This document shows positions 19,191 through 28,480 of a DNA stretch of 39,700 bases, piece by piece (the stretch's first letter is position 1; the number at the start of each line of letters is the position of its first letter). The translations under genes and the position numbers were made by a program. A model generated the notes under the pieces. The model did no database searches, was not told where the DNA came from, and worked only from the letters and a program-made list of their open reading frames with translations. Source of the DNA: Klebsiella pneumoniae (GTDB taxonomy: Bacteria; Pseudomonadota; Gammaproteobacteria; Ga0077536). Location: positions 1 to 39,700 of the forward strand of contig CAMAXW010000033.1 of assembly GCA_945862315.1 (NCBI GenBank), in the 5' to 3' direction.

Positions 19191-21023
19191 ATGTGTGGAA
19201 TTGTCGGGGCGGCAGCCCAGCGAGACGTCGCGGCTATTTTATTAGAAGGCCTTAAACGCCTGGAATATCGGGGCTATGACTCGGCCGGTTTAGCCGTGAT
19301 CAGTCACCAGCGCGCCATCGAGCGCCTGCGGGTGAAAGGCAAAGTCGCAGGCTTAGAGGAGGCGCTAGGCGTTACCCCGCTCATGGGCGGGGTGGGCATT
19401 GCCCATACCCGGTGGGCAACCCACGGCGAACCCAGCACCCGCAATGCCCACCCGCATATGAGCCGCGATGCGGTGGCGCTAGTGCATAACGGGATCATCG
19501 AAAATCACGCGCAACTGCGCGCAGAACTCATCGCCGCCGGTTACGAGTTCACCTCGGAAACCGATACCGAGGTGGCGGTTAATCAGGTGCATGCGTTTTT
19601 GAGTACCGGCCAGGATCTGCTGCAATCCGTCTGGGCAACAGCGGCGAAGTTGGAAGGCGCTTTCGCGTTTGGGGTCATTTCGCGCGCCGAACCAGACCGC
19701 CTTATCGCCACTCGGCGCGGCAGCCCGCTGGTCATCGGTCTGGGAATTGGTGAGAACTTCATTGCCTCAGACGTTTTCGCCTTGCTGCCTGTCACGCAGC
19801 GTTTCATTTTCCTCGAAGAAGGCGATACCGCCGACATCACCCGCACCAGCGTGGTCATTTACGACGCTAGCGGTCAACCCGTGGTGCGGCCAGAGTCGGT
19901 GTCGCGTCTCAGTGCCGATGCGGCGGAGAAATCCGGTTACCGACACTTCATGTTGAAGGAAATTTTTACCCAGCCGCGAGCGATTGCCGACACCCTTGAA
20001 GGCCGCGTTGAGCACGGGCAACTCAGTGCCGACTTGCTGGGGCCGCAGTCCGATGCACTTTTGGCGGGCGTGCGCGCGGTCAATATTGTTGCTTGTGGTA
20101 CCAGCTTTCACGCCGGGACGGTGGCTAAGTATTGGTTGGAGGGGCTGGCCCGGATCCCCTGCACGGTGGAAGTAGCCAGCGAGTTCCGCTACCGCAGTCC
20201 GGTGGTACGTGACCACACGCTATTCGTCACGATTTCCCAATCTGGTGAGACCGCCGATACCTTGGCCGCGCTGCGTGAGGCGCGGCGCTTGGGTTTCGCC
20301 CATAGCCTCGCCATCTGTAATGTGCCGGAGAGCTCGCTCATCCGCGAATCTGAGCTCGTGTTAATGACGCGGGCAGGTCCTGAGATTGGGGTCGCCTCGA
20401 CCAAAGCGTTCACCACCCAACTGGTGGCACTGATGATGTTGACAATCGCTTTGGGCCGGGCGCAGGGCATGCCGCTCGCGCTGCAGGCAGAGCTGTTGGC
20501 CGCGCTAGAGGGTTTACCCGGCAAAGTGAACGCCGTGTTGGAATTAAACGATCCCATCGCAGCCCTGGCAGAGCAATTTGTCAACAAAGAGCACGCGCTA
20601 TACCTCGGGCGTGGGTCCATGTTTCCGATCGCCATGGAAGGCGCGCTGAAATTAAAAGAAATCTCCTATATCCATGCCGAGGCCTACCCCGCAGGGGAAC
20701 TCAAACACGGCCCGCTGGCCTTGGTGGACGACGAAATGCCGGTGATCGCGGTGGCGCCTAATAACGAGCTACTGGAAAAACTAAAGTCCAACCTCGAGGA
20801 AGTGCGCGCACGCGGTGGGCAGCTATTCATTTTTGCTGATAGTCAGGTGACAGTGGCTGCCAATTCGGCGATCCACGTGACCGCGATCCCGGCAGTGCAC
20901 GACGCCATTGCACCGATTGTGTATACCGTGCCACTCCAACTCTTGGCCTACCATGTGGCAGTGCTCAAAGGTGCCGATGTCGACCAGCCGCGTAATTTGG
21001 CGAAGTCGGTGACGGTAGAATAA
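19191..21023 (+). CDS. glmS: glutamine-fructose-6-phosphate aminotransferase (isomerising)
   Basis: Makes glucosamine-6-phosphate from fructose-6-phosphate and glutamine, the first step to UDP-GlcNAc for peptidoglycan, LPS and exopolysaccharide. Its 610 residues (E. coli 609) begin MCGIVG, so Cys2 becomes the N-terminal nucleophile of the glutaminase domain (about 1-240). Two SIS sugar-isomerase domains follow (about 285-420 and 460-600), with SQSGETADT and the C-terminal PRNLAKSVTVE. The usual upstream neighbour glmU is absent. The position just before exopolysaccharide-linked genes may be coincidence. Confidence 0.98.
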   Translation: MCGIVGAAAQRDVAAILLEGLKRLEYRGYDSAGLAVISHQRAIERLRVKGKVAGLEEALGVTPLMGGVGIAHTRWATHGEPSTRNAHPHMSRDAVALVHNGIIENHAQLRAELIAAGYEFTSETDTEVAVNQVHAFLSTGQDLLQSVWATAAKLEGAFAFGVISRAEPDRLIATRRGSPLVIGLGIGENFIASDVFALLPVTQRFIFLEEGDTADITRTSVVIYDASGQPVVRPESVSRLSADAAEKSGYRHFMLKEIFTQPRAIADTLEGRVEHGQLSADLLGPQSDALLAGVRAVNIVACGTSFHAGTVAKYWLEGLARIPCTVEVASEFRYRSPVVRDHTLFVTISQSGETADTLAALREARRLGFAHSLAICNVPESSLIRESELVLMTRAGPEIGVASTKAFTTQLVALMMLTIALGRAQGMPLALQAELLAALEGLPGKVNAVLELNDPIAALAEQFVNKEHALYLGRGSMFPIAMEGALKLKEISYIHAEAYPAGELKHGPLALVDDEMPVIAVAPNNELLEKLKSNLEEVRARGGQLFIFADSQVTVAANSAIHVTAIPAVHDAIAPIVYTVPLQLLAYHVAVLKGADVDQPRNLAKSVTVE

Positions 21024-21188
21024 TCCAGGACCACCGGAGGGGCCGTGTGCGAAAACCGCTAGCGCCTGTGTGCGGGCCGAAGTGAGCCCGCCAGAACGCA
21101 CCGGACGGGCGCGCTTCGCGCACTGGGCTGGGTCGCGTCAGGCGTGCCATCAGCACGGCCCGGTTTGCGGTGCCCGTCGCAGCTTGCG

Positions 21189-21494
21189 ATGACCACACCA
21201 ATAGTTGTGCGCATTGATCCCGATCTCTGGGCGCTGATTCCCGGTTACCTGGCGAATCGGCAGCACGATTTAGCGCGGCTGCCAGGTTTGTTGGAAGCCG
21301 CAGACTGGCTGGCCTTAGCGTTCATTGGACATGGCATGAAAGGCTCGGGTGGGAGCTATGGCTTTGATGCCATCAGCGAGTATGGCGCCCGTATTGAACG
21401 GGCGGCACAGACCGCGCAGGGCGATGTGGTGCGTGGCGTGGCGGCAGAACTCGCCGACTACCTCGCGCGGGTCGATACGCTGCCGGACACTTGA
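21189..21494 (+). CDS. Hpt (histidine phosphotransfer) domain protein
   Basis: A 101-residue single-domain phosphotransfer protein. The phospho-accepting motif HGMKGSGGSYGF places His48 with the HxxKG pattern of Hpt helices. It would shuttle phosphate between the receiver of the next gene product and a final response regulator. The start is ATG 21189; the frame is open to 21144 but the extra residues do not fit an Hpt fold. Its stop codon overlaps the next start as TGATG, so the two proteins are made together. Confidence 0.87.
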   Translation: MTTPIVVRIDPDLWALIPGYLANRQHDLARLPGLLEAADWLALAFIGHGMKGSGGSYGFDAISEYGARIERAAQTAQGDVVRGVAAELADYLARVDTLPDT

Positions 21495-23686
21495 TGAACC
21501 TCGCAGCGCCTAAGGCGTCTATCGCGAGCCCGCCGGTTTCGCCCTCCGCGTTACAAGACCCGTCGAATTGGTTTTTCTATTTTGTGGCCGTGGCACTGGG
21601 TCTCGCCTTCTCTGTGGTGCTGTTGCTGTTGGCGTGGCGGAACGCGATAGAAGACGGCACGCGGGCTTTTGCTTTTGAGACTCTCACCGTAAACGCGCTC
21701 GCGCGCCAAAACTTGCGCGCCGCCCATGCAGCACTCGAGGCATCTGCGGCTTTTCTCGTGGAGGTGCCACCGGCGGCAGCCGCCGAGGGGTTCGACGCCT
21801 TTGCGGCCCAACTGCGCGCTCGTAATCCTTTTATGACGGGGCTGGTTTGGTACCAGCGCGCTGCCACACCAGCGGCGCCGCTGCGTTTGATGTCGCGGCC
21901 CGCGCTGGCCGGTGCGCAATTTCCCTTGGTGCTGCCGCGACAGGCCATGCTGTCTTGGCAGCCCGAGGCGACCGGGTTGCTGGACTACACGGCAGTGACC
22001 CCACGCGTGTTGCCGCGCGAGCAAACGGAGCTTGGCCACTATGGGTTAGTTCTTGCCGTGTCGCCGGGTGCGCGCTGGCCGGGTACCGAGAATTGGGTGG
22101 TGGCCGAGATAGATTCTAAATTGCTGTTGGGCGAAGCCACCGCCGCTTCCAGACAGGGCTTGCGCCTGTATCTGGAAAGTGAAGGCATTGCGGGACGAAC
22201 GCTGCTGCTTAGCCGCTCGGCACACGCGGCAGATTCGAATCGGTGGCGCGTGCGCGAGCTCGATGACACCGCGCAGATTCGCTTCGAGCGTTACTCCCTG
22301 CGCCTGCTCGCGCGCCGCGATCTGTTTTGGCGCGACCTCAATAAGGCCCAGCTGTTCACGGCCACCATCCTGGGGCTGGGCGTCACGTTGCTGTTGATAG
22401 CACTCGCCCGCGCGCGCCAGCGGCAGGCCCAAGAACTCTCTAGCCGCGCGCGTTTGGTGGAGGAACAGGTTGGGCGTCAAACCCACGAGTTGGCAGCCGC
22501 GCGCGATGAAGCGGTGGCCGCCTCGCGGGTGAAATCAGATTTTCTCGCCGCGATGAGCCACGAGATTCGGACCCCGCTCAACGCCATTCTGGGCATGGCG
22601 GAACTGCTGGCACACACGCCGTTGGAGGGCGAGCAAAACCGCTATGTGGGGGTCTTGGGGAAGGCGGGTGGGGCGCTCTTGGACATCGTGAACGACACGC
22701 TAGATCTGGCAAAGATTGACGCGCGCCAGCTGGAGCTGGAGGCCATTCCTTTCGACCTGCCGGCCCTGATCGAGGGCGCCGCAGAAATGCACGCGGTGCA
22801 GGCCGCAGCAAAGGGCTTGGCGTTAGCGGTGAGTTTAAGCGCCGACCTCCCGGTGGGCGTCATGGGTGACCCCTCACGGTTACGCCAAGTTTTGCTCAAT
22901 CTTATTGGCAATGCGCTCAAATTTACCGAACGCGGCTGTCTTTATATCGACGCCTGGACCACCCACGCGCCGGATCACCCACCCTCCGTCACGATCTGCG
23001 TGCGTGACACCGGCATCGGTATTCCGGCGGATCGCCAACAAGAAATTTTCCACAGTTTTACGCAGGCAGATGCTTCCGTCACCCGTAAATACGGCGGCAC
23101 CGGCTTAGGGCTGACTATCTCGCGCAAGCTGGTCGTCTTGATGGGCGGCCAGCTGCAAGTGCGCAGTGAAGAACGGGTTGGCAGCGAGTTTTGGTTTACG
23201 CTGGCGCTGGCACCAGCCCCGCCAGATTGGCGGGGGGAAGCAGCGGACATCCCGCTGGCGGCGCGGTCGGTCGCGGCCCCCGTAGCTGTCCCGGCGGCAG
23301 CCAAATTAAGGGTGTTATTGGTGGAGGATAACCACGATAATCGCCTGTTGATCAGCGCCTTTTTGCAAACAGAAGCGATCGAACTAGAAGAGGCGTGCGA
23401 TGGCGAGGTGGCAGTCGCGCGTGTGCAAGAGCGCCCCTACGATTTAGTCTTGATGGATATCCAGATGCCGGTAATGGATGGCTTGGCGGCGACCCGCGCG
23501 ATCCGCAGTTGGGAGCTCGCGCAAGGACGTCCACCCGTGCCCATTATCGCGTTGACGGCACACGCGATAAAAGAAGATGAAGAAAAAAGCTTGGCGGCTG
23601 GTTGTTCGGCGCATCTCACCAAACCTATCAGGAAGCAGGTGTTGTTGGCCGCTATCAGTAAACACGGAAAATTTGCGGGAGCGTGA
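21494..23686 (+). CDS. membrane hybrid sensor histidine kinase with receiver domain
   Basis: A 730-residue sensor. TM1 is at about 16-38 and TM2 at about 285-305. They enclose a roughly 240-residue periplasmic CHASE-like sensing region. A short coiled linker leads to HisKA with MSHEIRTPLN (phospho-acceptor His356). The HATPase domain has NLIGNALKF (N box, about 467), DTGIGIP and GGTGLGLTISRK. The C-terminal receiver domain has LMDIQMPVMDG with phospho-acceptor Asp655 and the Lys in LTKPI. With the co-encoded Hpt protein this forms a His-Asp-His relay whose output regulator is not in the window. The start is ATG 21494, overlapping the Hpt stop. Confidence 0.93.
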   Translation: MNLAAPKASIASPPVSPSALQDPSNWFFYFVAVALGLAFSVVLLLLAWRNAIEDGTRAFAFETLTVNALARQNLRAAHAALEASAAFLVEVPPAAAAEGFDAFAAQLRARNPFMTGLVWYQRAATPAAPLRLMSRPALAGAQFPLVLPRQAMLSWQPEATGLLDYTAVTPRVLPREQTELGHYGLVLAVSPGARWPGTENWVVAEIDSKLLLGEATAASRQGLRLYLESEGIAGRTLLLSRSAHAADSNRWRVRELDDTAQIRFERYSLRLLARRDLFWRDLNKAQLFTATILGLGVTLLLIALARARQRQAQELSSRARLVEEQVGRQTHELAAARDEAVAASRVKSDFLAAMSHEIRTPLNAILGMAELLAHTPLEGEQNRYVGVLGKAGGALLDIVNDTLDLAKIDARQLELEAIPFDLPALIEGAAEMHAVQAAAKGLALAVSLSADLPVGVMGDPSRLRQVLLNLIGNALKFTERGCLYIDAWTTHAPDHPPSVTICVRDTGIGIPADRQQEIFHSFTQADASVTRKYGGTGLGLTISRKLVVLMGGQLQVRSEERVGSEFWFTLALAPAPPDWRGEAADIPLAARSVAAPVAVPAAAKLRVLLVEDNHDNRLLISAFLQTEAIELEEACDGEVAVARVQERPYDLVLMDIQMPVMDGLAATRAIRSWELAQGRPPVPIIALTAHAIKEDEEKSLAAGCSAHLTKPIRKQVLLAAISKHGKFAGA

Positions 23687-23779
23687 GCCGGGCAAAACCC
23701 ATTCTGACGAGCATCCGCAGTGCATAAGACTAATGGTCTTTAATAAGCCATTGGTTTTAGATTTATCAGGTACAACCTC

Positions 23780-25159
23780 ATGATGAAGATTTTCAGACAC
23801 TACATCCCGACCACTTTAATTTTGCTGGGCTTCGCAGAATTACTGATCCTAGTGGTCTCAACCTACGTGGGTGCGGCGCTAATGCTGCCGGAACGCGGCG
23901 TGTTTAGCACCTCGGGGCTGCCTTTAAAGGCACTCATTTTCACTGTGGGCATGCTCCTTGGCATGATCGCCACGGGCTTTTATCAGCGCGACCAGCGCGA
24001 TGCGCCCACGGAAACCTTGGTCCGCTTGCTGCTGAGTTTTGGGGTCGGCTTGCTGCCTATCGGCGCGGTCTATCACTGGCTGCCGGGACCGTTACTCGAT
24101 CGCCCAAGCTTTGCCATTGCCCTGGGACTTGCGTTTATTGGCATCGCGACCTGCCGGCTCGTGTGCGCGGCGCGTACGGATGCGCTGTTTTCACGCCGCG
24201 TGCTGGTCCTTGGTGTTGGCGAACGCGCGCGCCAAATTGAAAACCTCCGGCGAGCCTCGGACCGCGCCGGGATTACGCTGGTGGGTTTTATCGATATGGG
24301 TATCGATGCGGTGGTGGTCAGCGAGCCGCGGATCATCCGGCCTAACGTGAGTCTGCTGGTGCTGGTGGAGCGATTTGCGGTGGAGGAATTAGTCGTTGCG
24401 ATCGATGATCGGCGCAACGGGCTGCCGGTCGATGAAATTCTCGAGTGCAAAATGCACGGTATTCGCATCCTCGATGAGGCCGCGTTCCTCGAGCGCCAAC
24501 TCGGCAAAATCCGGCTCGATTCCCTCCATCCCAGTGGGCTTATTTTTGCCGATGGCTATACGCAGGCGGTTATTCGGCGCACCGAAAAACGCTTGCTCGA
24601 TATTGCCATTGCCTCGGCGCTGCTGGTGGTTGCGCTGCCCGTGATGCTGCTGGCGGCGCTCGTCATCGTCATTGAGAGCGGGCTGCCCATTATTTATGTG
24701 CAGGAGCGGGTGGGCTTGCGCGGAAAGATTTTCCGCGTCTACAAATTTCGCAGCATGCGCCAAGATGCAGAAGCCGATGGTCAGGCGGTGTGGGCGGCCA
24801 AGCAGGATAATCGCATCACCCGGGTGGGGAATTTTATGCGTAAGACCCGCATCGATGAACTGCCGCAGTTATTTAACGTGCTCAAGGGTGAGATGAGTTT
24901 TGTGGGGCCACGGCCCGAGCGTCCCACGTTTGTCGAGCAACTTACCAGCGCCATCACTTATTACGACCTGCGTCATTACGTAAAACCTGGCATTACCGGC
25001 TGGGCGCAGGTTTGCTATCCCTATGGGTCGTCCATTAACGACGCCCGCGAGAAACTTCAATACGACCTCTATTATCTTAAAAATTACAGTGTGTTTCTCG
25101 ACATCACCATTCTATTGCAGACCGTGCAAGTCATTTTGTGGGGCAAGGGTGCGCGCTGA
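23780..25159 (+). CDS. XrtA/PEP-CTERM-associated sugar transferase (TIGR03013-like)
   Basis: A 459-residue polyprenyl-phosphate sugar-1-phosphate transferase. The N-terminal half has several membrane helices (from residue 9) and a nucleotide-binding-like region with RRVLVLGVGERARQIE. The C-terminal catalytic domain (about 265-459) has the pattern RRTEKRLLDIAIA, a membrane re-entrant helix, YKFRSM, TRIDELPQLFNVLKGEMS and GPRPERP. These enzymes start exopolysaccharide repeat units by loading undecaprenyl phosphate. The overall arrangement matches the subfamily found with the XrtA exosortase. ATG 23780 is followed directly by a second ATG. It leads the PEP-CTERM-linked group. Confidence 0.92.
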   Translation: MMKIFRHYIPTTLILLGFAELLILVVSTYVGAALMLPERGVFSTSGLPLKALIFTVGMLLGMIATGFYQRDQRDAPTETLVRLLLSFGVGLLPIGAVYHWLPGPLLDRPSFAIALGLAFIGIATCRLVCAARTDALFSRRVLVLGVGERARQIENLRRASDRAGITLVGFIDMGIDAVVVSEPRIIRPNVSLLVLVERFAVEELVVAIDDRRNGLPVDEILECKMHGIRILDEAAFLERQLGKIRLDSLHPSGLIFADGYTQAVIRRTEKRLLDIAIASALLVVALPVMLLAALVIVIESGLPIIYVQERVGLRGKIFRVYKFRSMRQDAEADGQAVWAAKQDNRITRVGNFMRKTRIDELPQLFNVLKGEMSFVGPRPERPTFVEQLTSAITYYDLRHYVKPGITGWAQVCYPYGSSINDAREKLQYDLYYLKNYSVFLDITILLQTVQVILWGKGAR

Positions 25160-25220
25160 TTCACCCGGGTTTTGGCGGCGACGCCTGCTTAAATTCGCGC
25201 TGCGCGACTAACCTGCGTGT

Positions 25221-27314
25221 ATGTCGTTCGATAATTTACCCCTCCTTTTAGGCAGCCTCGGGGCGCTGGCGTTCGCGCTTGTCGCGCTGCTCGTCATAGC
25301 GCTCTATCGCAGCTCTCTGCTCTGGGTGCCGCTCGTGACGGCGGCAACGATCAACGCCGCGTGGCTGGTATTGCAAGCCGTGCACGCACAGGCCAGCCCA
25401 CCGCCGTGGGTGGCTGGTGGGCTGGTGATAGCAGAATTGCTGCGTGACAGCGCCTGGGGCTGGGTCTTGGCGGGCGCGATTAAATCTACCGCTGATGCCG
25501 GCTACAACGCCCGCGTGCGCGTGCTGCGGCGGATTTTGGGTGCCAGCGCCGTTGGTATCGCGGGGGTCATGCTCGCCTCCACCGGCAATTGGCTGAACCA
25601 GTTCCAAGACCGCATTTCCATGCTCGTGATTTATCCCGGTCTGTTGGTGCAATCGGTAATCTGCCTAATGCTGGTGGAGCAGTTGTATCGCCACACGCAT
25701 CCAGATGCCCGCTGGTTTATCAAACATTTGTGCCTGGGTCTGGGCTTGGTCTTTTGCTACGACTTTTACCTATATGCCGAAGGTGCGTTATTTGGCCGGT
25801 TAAACGCCGACCTATGGAATGCTCGGGCCGGCGTGAACACCTTGCTGGCGCCTTTGATCCTCATCGCTGCGAGCCGTACCCGACAGCTGCGGCCGCACCT
25901 TTTTGTTTCGCGGAAAGTGGCTTTCCACGCCACGGTACTGGCGGCGGCGGGCAGTTATCTGTTGCTGATGTCGCTGGCCGGTTATTACGTGCAGGCCTTT
26001 GGTGGCAGCTGGGGTGGTGTGCTGCGCATCCTCGTGTTGTTTCTTTCGGTAGTGTTTTTGGTGTCGGTGCTGGCCTCGACCACCCTGCGTTCGCGTCTCA
26101 AAAATTTTGTCGCCGAACATTTCTACCCTAACCAATATGATTATCAGGATGCGTGGTGGTCCTTCACGGGGCGCCTAGCGCAAAGTGGCACTGCCCCGGT
26201 GGAAATGCGCGAAAGCATGCTGCGGGCTTTCGCCGACGTAATGGACGCCACCGGTGGACTGCTGTGGCAGAAAATCGCCACGGGCGGCTTTATGGCAACG
26301 GCGCAGTGGACCATGCCATTGCCCAACGAGCGCACCCTCGAGGAGGATCATCCCTTGGTGCGACGTTTGGGTGCCGATGATGCTGCCATCGACTTAAAAC
26401 AGGCCGCGGCCAGTTCAACCATTGATACCACCGAACTCATTCCCGTGTGGTTGTTGCACTTGCCGCAGGCGTGGCTGGTGGTGCCGATCATTTATCGCGA
26501 GGAATTGTTGGCATTTTTGGTGTTGGGCGAACGACGCACCGACAACACCCTCACCTGGGAAGATCGTCAACTCCTGCGCACGATGGCGCGTCAGGTGGCT
26601 GGTTATCTCGCCCTCTTGCGGGCGAGTGATGCGCTGGCCGATGCGCGCCAGTTCGATGCCTTTAATCGGCTGTCGGCGTTTTTGGTGCACGACCTAAAAA
26701 ATATCGTCGCCCAGCTGTCACTGGTGGTGCGCAATGCCGAGAAACATCGCGACAAGCCTGACTTTATCGACGATGCGTTTACTACCATTGGGGATGCCGT
26801 GGCGAAAACCAATCGCATGCTCGCGGCCTTGCGACAAACACCCGATGAGCGTCGCCTAGAGCCCTGTGACTTTGGCGACATCGTCAGTACGGCGCTGCGC
26901 CTGATGGCCAACCGCGAACCCCAACCAAGCTTGGTGCCGGCAGGGGTAGCGTTGCCTATTCTGGCCCACCGAGAACGTTTGACAGCGGTGGTGGAACATT
27001 TGGTACAGAACGCGCAGGAGGCCACGCGTGCTCCGGGCACGGTGGTGCTCACACTGCTGGAAAGTGGCGATCGGGCGGTGCTGGAAATTGCCGACACCGG
27101 CTGTGGCATGAGCGAAGAGTTTGTCCAAAACCAGTTGTTCAGGCCCTTCGAGACGACTAAAGGCCGTGCCGGTATGGGCATTGGCGTTTACGAAAGCCTC
27201 CAGGTGGTCAGCGCGATCGGCGGTCGACTCGCCGTCACCAGCGTGCCCGAGTTAGGGACCACTTTCCGCATCAGTTTGCCGCTCGCCCCGCAAGTGCCGG
27301 TGGCCTCTGCCTGA
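25221..27314 (+). CDS. prsK: XrtA/PEP-CTERM system sensor histidine kinase PrsK
   Basis: A 697-residue kinase with the PrsK layout: about eight to ten hydrophobic helices (1-300), a GAF-type domain (about 325-480), and a kinase core. The His box is FLVHDLKNIVAQLS (His490), the N box LVQNAQEATRA (about 593) and the ATP lid DTGCGMS ... GRAGMGIGVY. The HDLKN His box is the form typical of this kinase. PrsK with response regulator PrsR and RpoN controls PEP-CTERM protein genes in floc-forming bacteria. PrsR is usually next door; here the next 420 bases hold no gene. It starts 61 bases after the sugar transferase. Confidence 0.92.
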   Translation: MSFDNLPLLLGSLGALAFALVALLVIALYRSSLLWVPLVTAATINAAWLVLQAVHAQASPPPWVAGGLVIAELLRDSAWGWVLAGAIKSTADAGYNARVRVLRRILGASAVGIAGVMLASTGNWLNQFQDRISMLVIYPGLLVQSVICLMLVEQLYRHTHPDARWFIKHLCLGLGLVFCYDFYLYAEGALFGRLNADLWNARAGVNTLLAPLILIAASRTRQLRPHLFVSRKVAFHATVLAAAGSYLLLMSLAGYYVQAFGGSWGGVLRILVLFLSVVFLVSVLASTTLRSRLKNFVAEHFYPNQYDYQDAWWSFTGRLAQSGTAPVEMRESMLRAFADVMDATGGLLWQKIATGGFMATAQWTMPLPNERTLEEDHPLVRRLGADDAAIDLKQAAASSTIDTTELIPVWLLHLPQAWLVVPIIYREELLAFLVLGERRTDNTLTWEDRQLLRTMARQVAGYLALLRASDALADARQFDAFNRLSAFLVHDLKNIVAQLSLVVRNAEKHRDKPDFIDDAFTTIGDAVAKTNRMLAALRQTPDERRLEPCDFGDIVSTALRLMANREPQPSLVPAGVALPILAHRERLTAVVEHLVQNAQEATRAPGTVVLTLLESGDRAVLEIADTGCGMSEEFVQNQLFRPFETTKGRAGMGIGVYESLQVVSAIGGRLAVTSVPELGTTFRISLPLAPQVPVASA

Positions 27315-27733
27315 CCTTCGTAATGGCTGATCCGTCAACACCAGGACCGTGCGCTTTGTCTGGGAATTCGCACGGTGGCAACGCTGCGCCCTCATCGCGA
27401 CAGGTGGTGGCGCGCAGGAGTTCGCGCAGCGCGTAGGCGTAGGTGAGTGGAGGCGCGTGGGGCTTGGGGGGCGGGGGTGCTAGGCGGGGCGGTGCTTGTG
27501 GCATGATCGGCCGACGAGCACCGAATGATGCCGCGTCGCAGGCTAAAACAAGGGTCTCGGCGAGGTCTCGTGGGCGTGGCGGGTGAGCTGGCATAAAGGC
27601 TTCCTAATACGTACTTTAGCAACGATGGATGGGGCACGCTGGGCGTGCGTGCCATTACCATACCGGTCACCCAATAACAGGCAAGCAGGGCGGAGCAGCA
27701 CCGTCATTTGCCAAGATCAGGAAGCAATTTGTC
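27315..27733. other. 419-bp gap after prsK without a recognisable gene
   Basis: Open frames exist on the minus strand (27594 to 27271 and 27670 to 27392), but they are proline/arginine-rich, overlap the prsK end, lack ribosome sites and match no family I know. No tRNA, strong terminator or clear promoter is visible. It may carry the promoter of the acyltransferase or be a scar where prsR lies in relatives. Confidence 0.5.
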
Positions 27734-28480
27734 ATGGATGAACTCGCCGGCGACTTCCAACGCTATTTCGAGATAGTGGCGGCCAATACCCCGGCCTTAC
27801 GCCGCGAGGTATTTCGTTTGCGTTATCAGGTTTACGCGCAGGAGCTAGGCTGGGAGCAGCAAACGCAATTTCCAAATGGTGAAGAAACCGATATCAATGA
27901 CCCCCGTTCTGCATTTTGTCTGTTGCGGCATCGCGCGACTCAACGCTATATCGGCTGTGTGCGTTTGGTGATGGTGGATCCTGACGTCTCGGCGACACCC
28001 TTCCCCTTTGAAGTGGCGGCGCAAGTTTCTGCGGACGAACTCGCCGCTAGTTACACCGCCGATTGGCGCGAGGTAGCCGGTGAAATTTCCCGGGTTGCCG
28101 TGATCAGCGACTTTCGGCGGCGCACCGGAGAACGCGACGCTGCGGTCACCGATGTGGAAGAAGACACCAACCCAACACGCCCCGAACGGCGAGGCTTCCC
28201 GCACATCGCAGTTGGGCTCTACCTTGGGGCCGCCGTGATGGGCACGCTGCGGGGCTTAGAGCGCGTATTCGCCCTCATGGAACCCAAGCTCGCGCGTCGC
28301 CTGCGCGCCTATGGCATCGTGTTCAACAAAATTGGCGAGGCGGTGGATCATCACGGTTTGCGCGTGCCTTATTGTCTGGAAGGCAGCAGCTTTGAAGACC
28401 GTTTGTCCCCTCAACTTCTCGAGTTACTGCAGATTATCCAGCGCGATTTGCTGCACTCCGTGCCCACCGAGTCCGACTAG
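27734..28480 (+). CDS. PEP-CTERM/exosortase system-associated acyltransferase
   Basis: A 248-residue GNAT-like enzyme of the N-acyl amino acid synthase/autoinducer-synthase-like group that accompanies exosortase systems. Diagnostic features are the N-terminal LRREVFRLRYQVYAQELGWE (about 22-41), CVRLVMVDP in the acyl-carrier region, and a C-terminal block with a lone-lying MEPKLARRLRAYGI. It probably transfers a fatty acyl chain from acyl carrier protein to an amine; the product is unknown. ATG 27734 follows AGGAAG at the right distance; the frame is open to 27629. Its TAG stop overlaps the convergent nucleotidyltransferase stop in a shared CTAG. Confidence 0.9.
   Translation: MDELAGDFQRYFEIVAANTPALRREVFRLRYQVYAQELGWEQQTQFPNGEETDINDPRSAFCLLRHRATQRYIGCVRLVMVDPDVSATPFPFEVAAQVSADELAASYTADWREVAGEISRVAVISDFRRRTGERDAAVTDVEEDTNPTRPERRGFPHIAVGLYLGAAVMGTLRGLERVFALMEPKLARRLRAYGIVFNKIGEAVDHHGLRVPYCLEGSSFEDRLSPQLLELLQIIQRDLLHSVPTESD

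Noticed and set aside
26603-27181. Minus-strand frame of 192 residues inside prsK
   Set aside because: Antisense to the conserved kinase domain; Ser/Arg-rich as expected from a shadow frame in GC-rich DNA.
27271-27594. Minus-strand frame of 107 residues after prsK
   Set aside because: Overlaps the prsK 3' end, has low-complexity Pro/Arg composition, no ribosome site and no recognisable domain.
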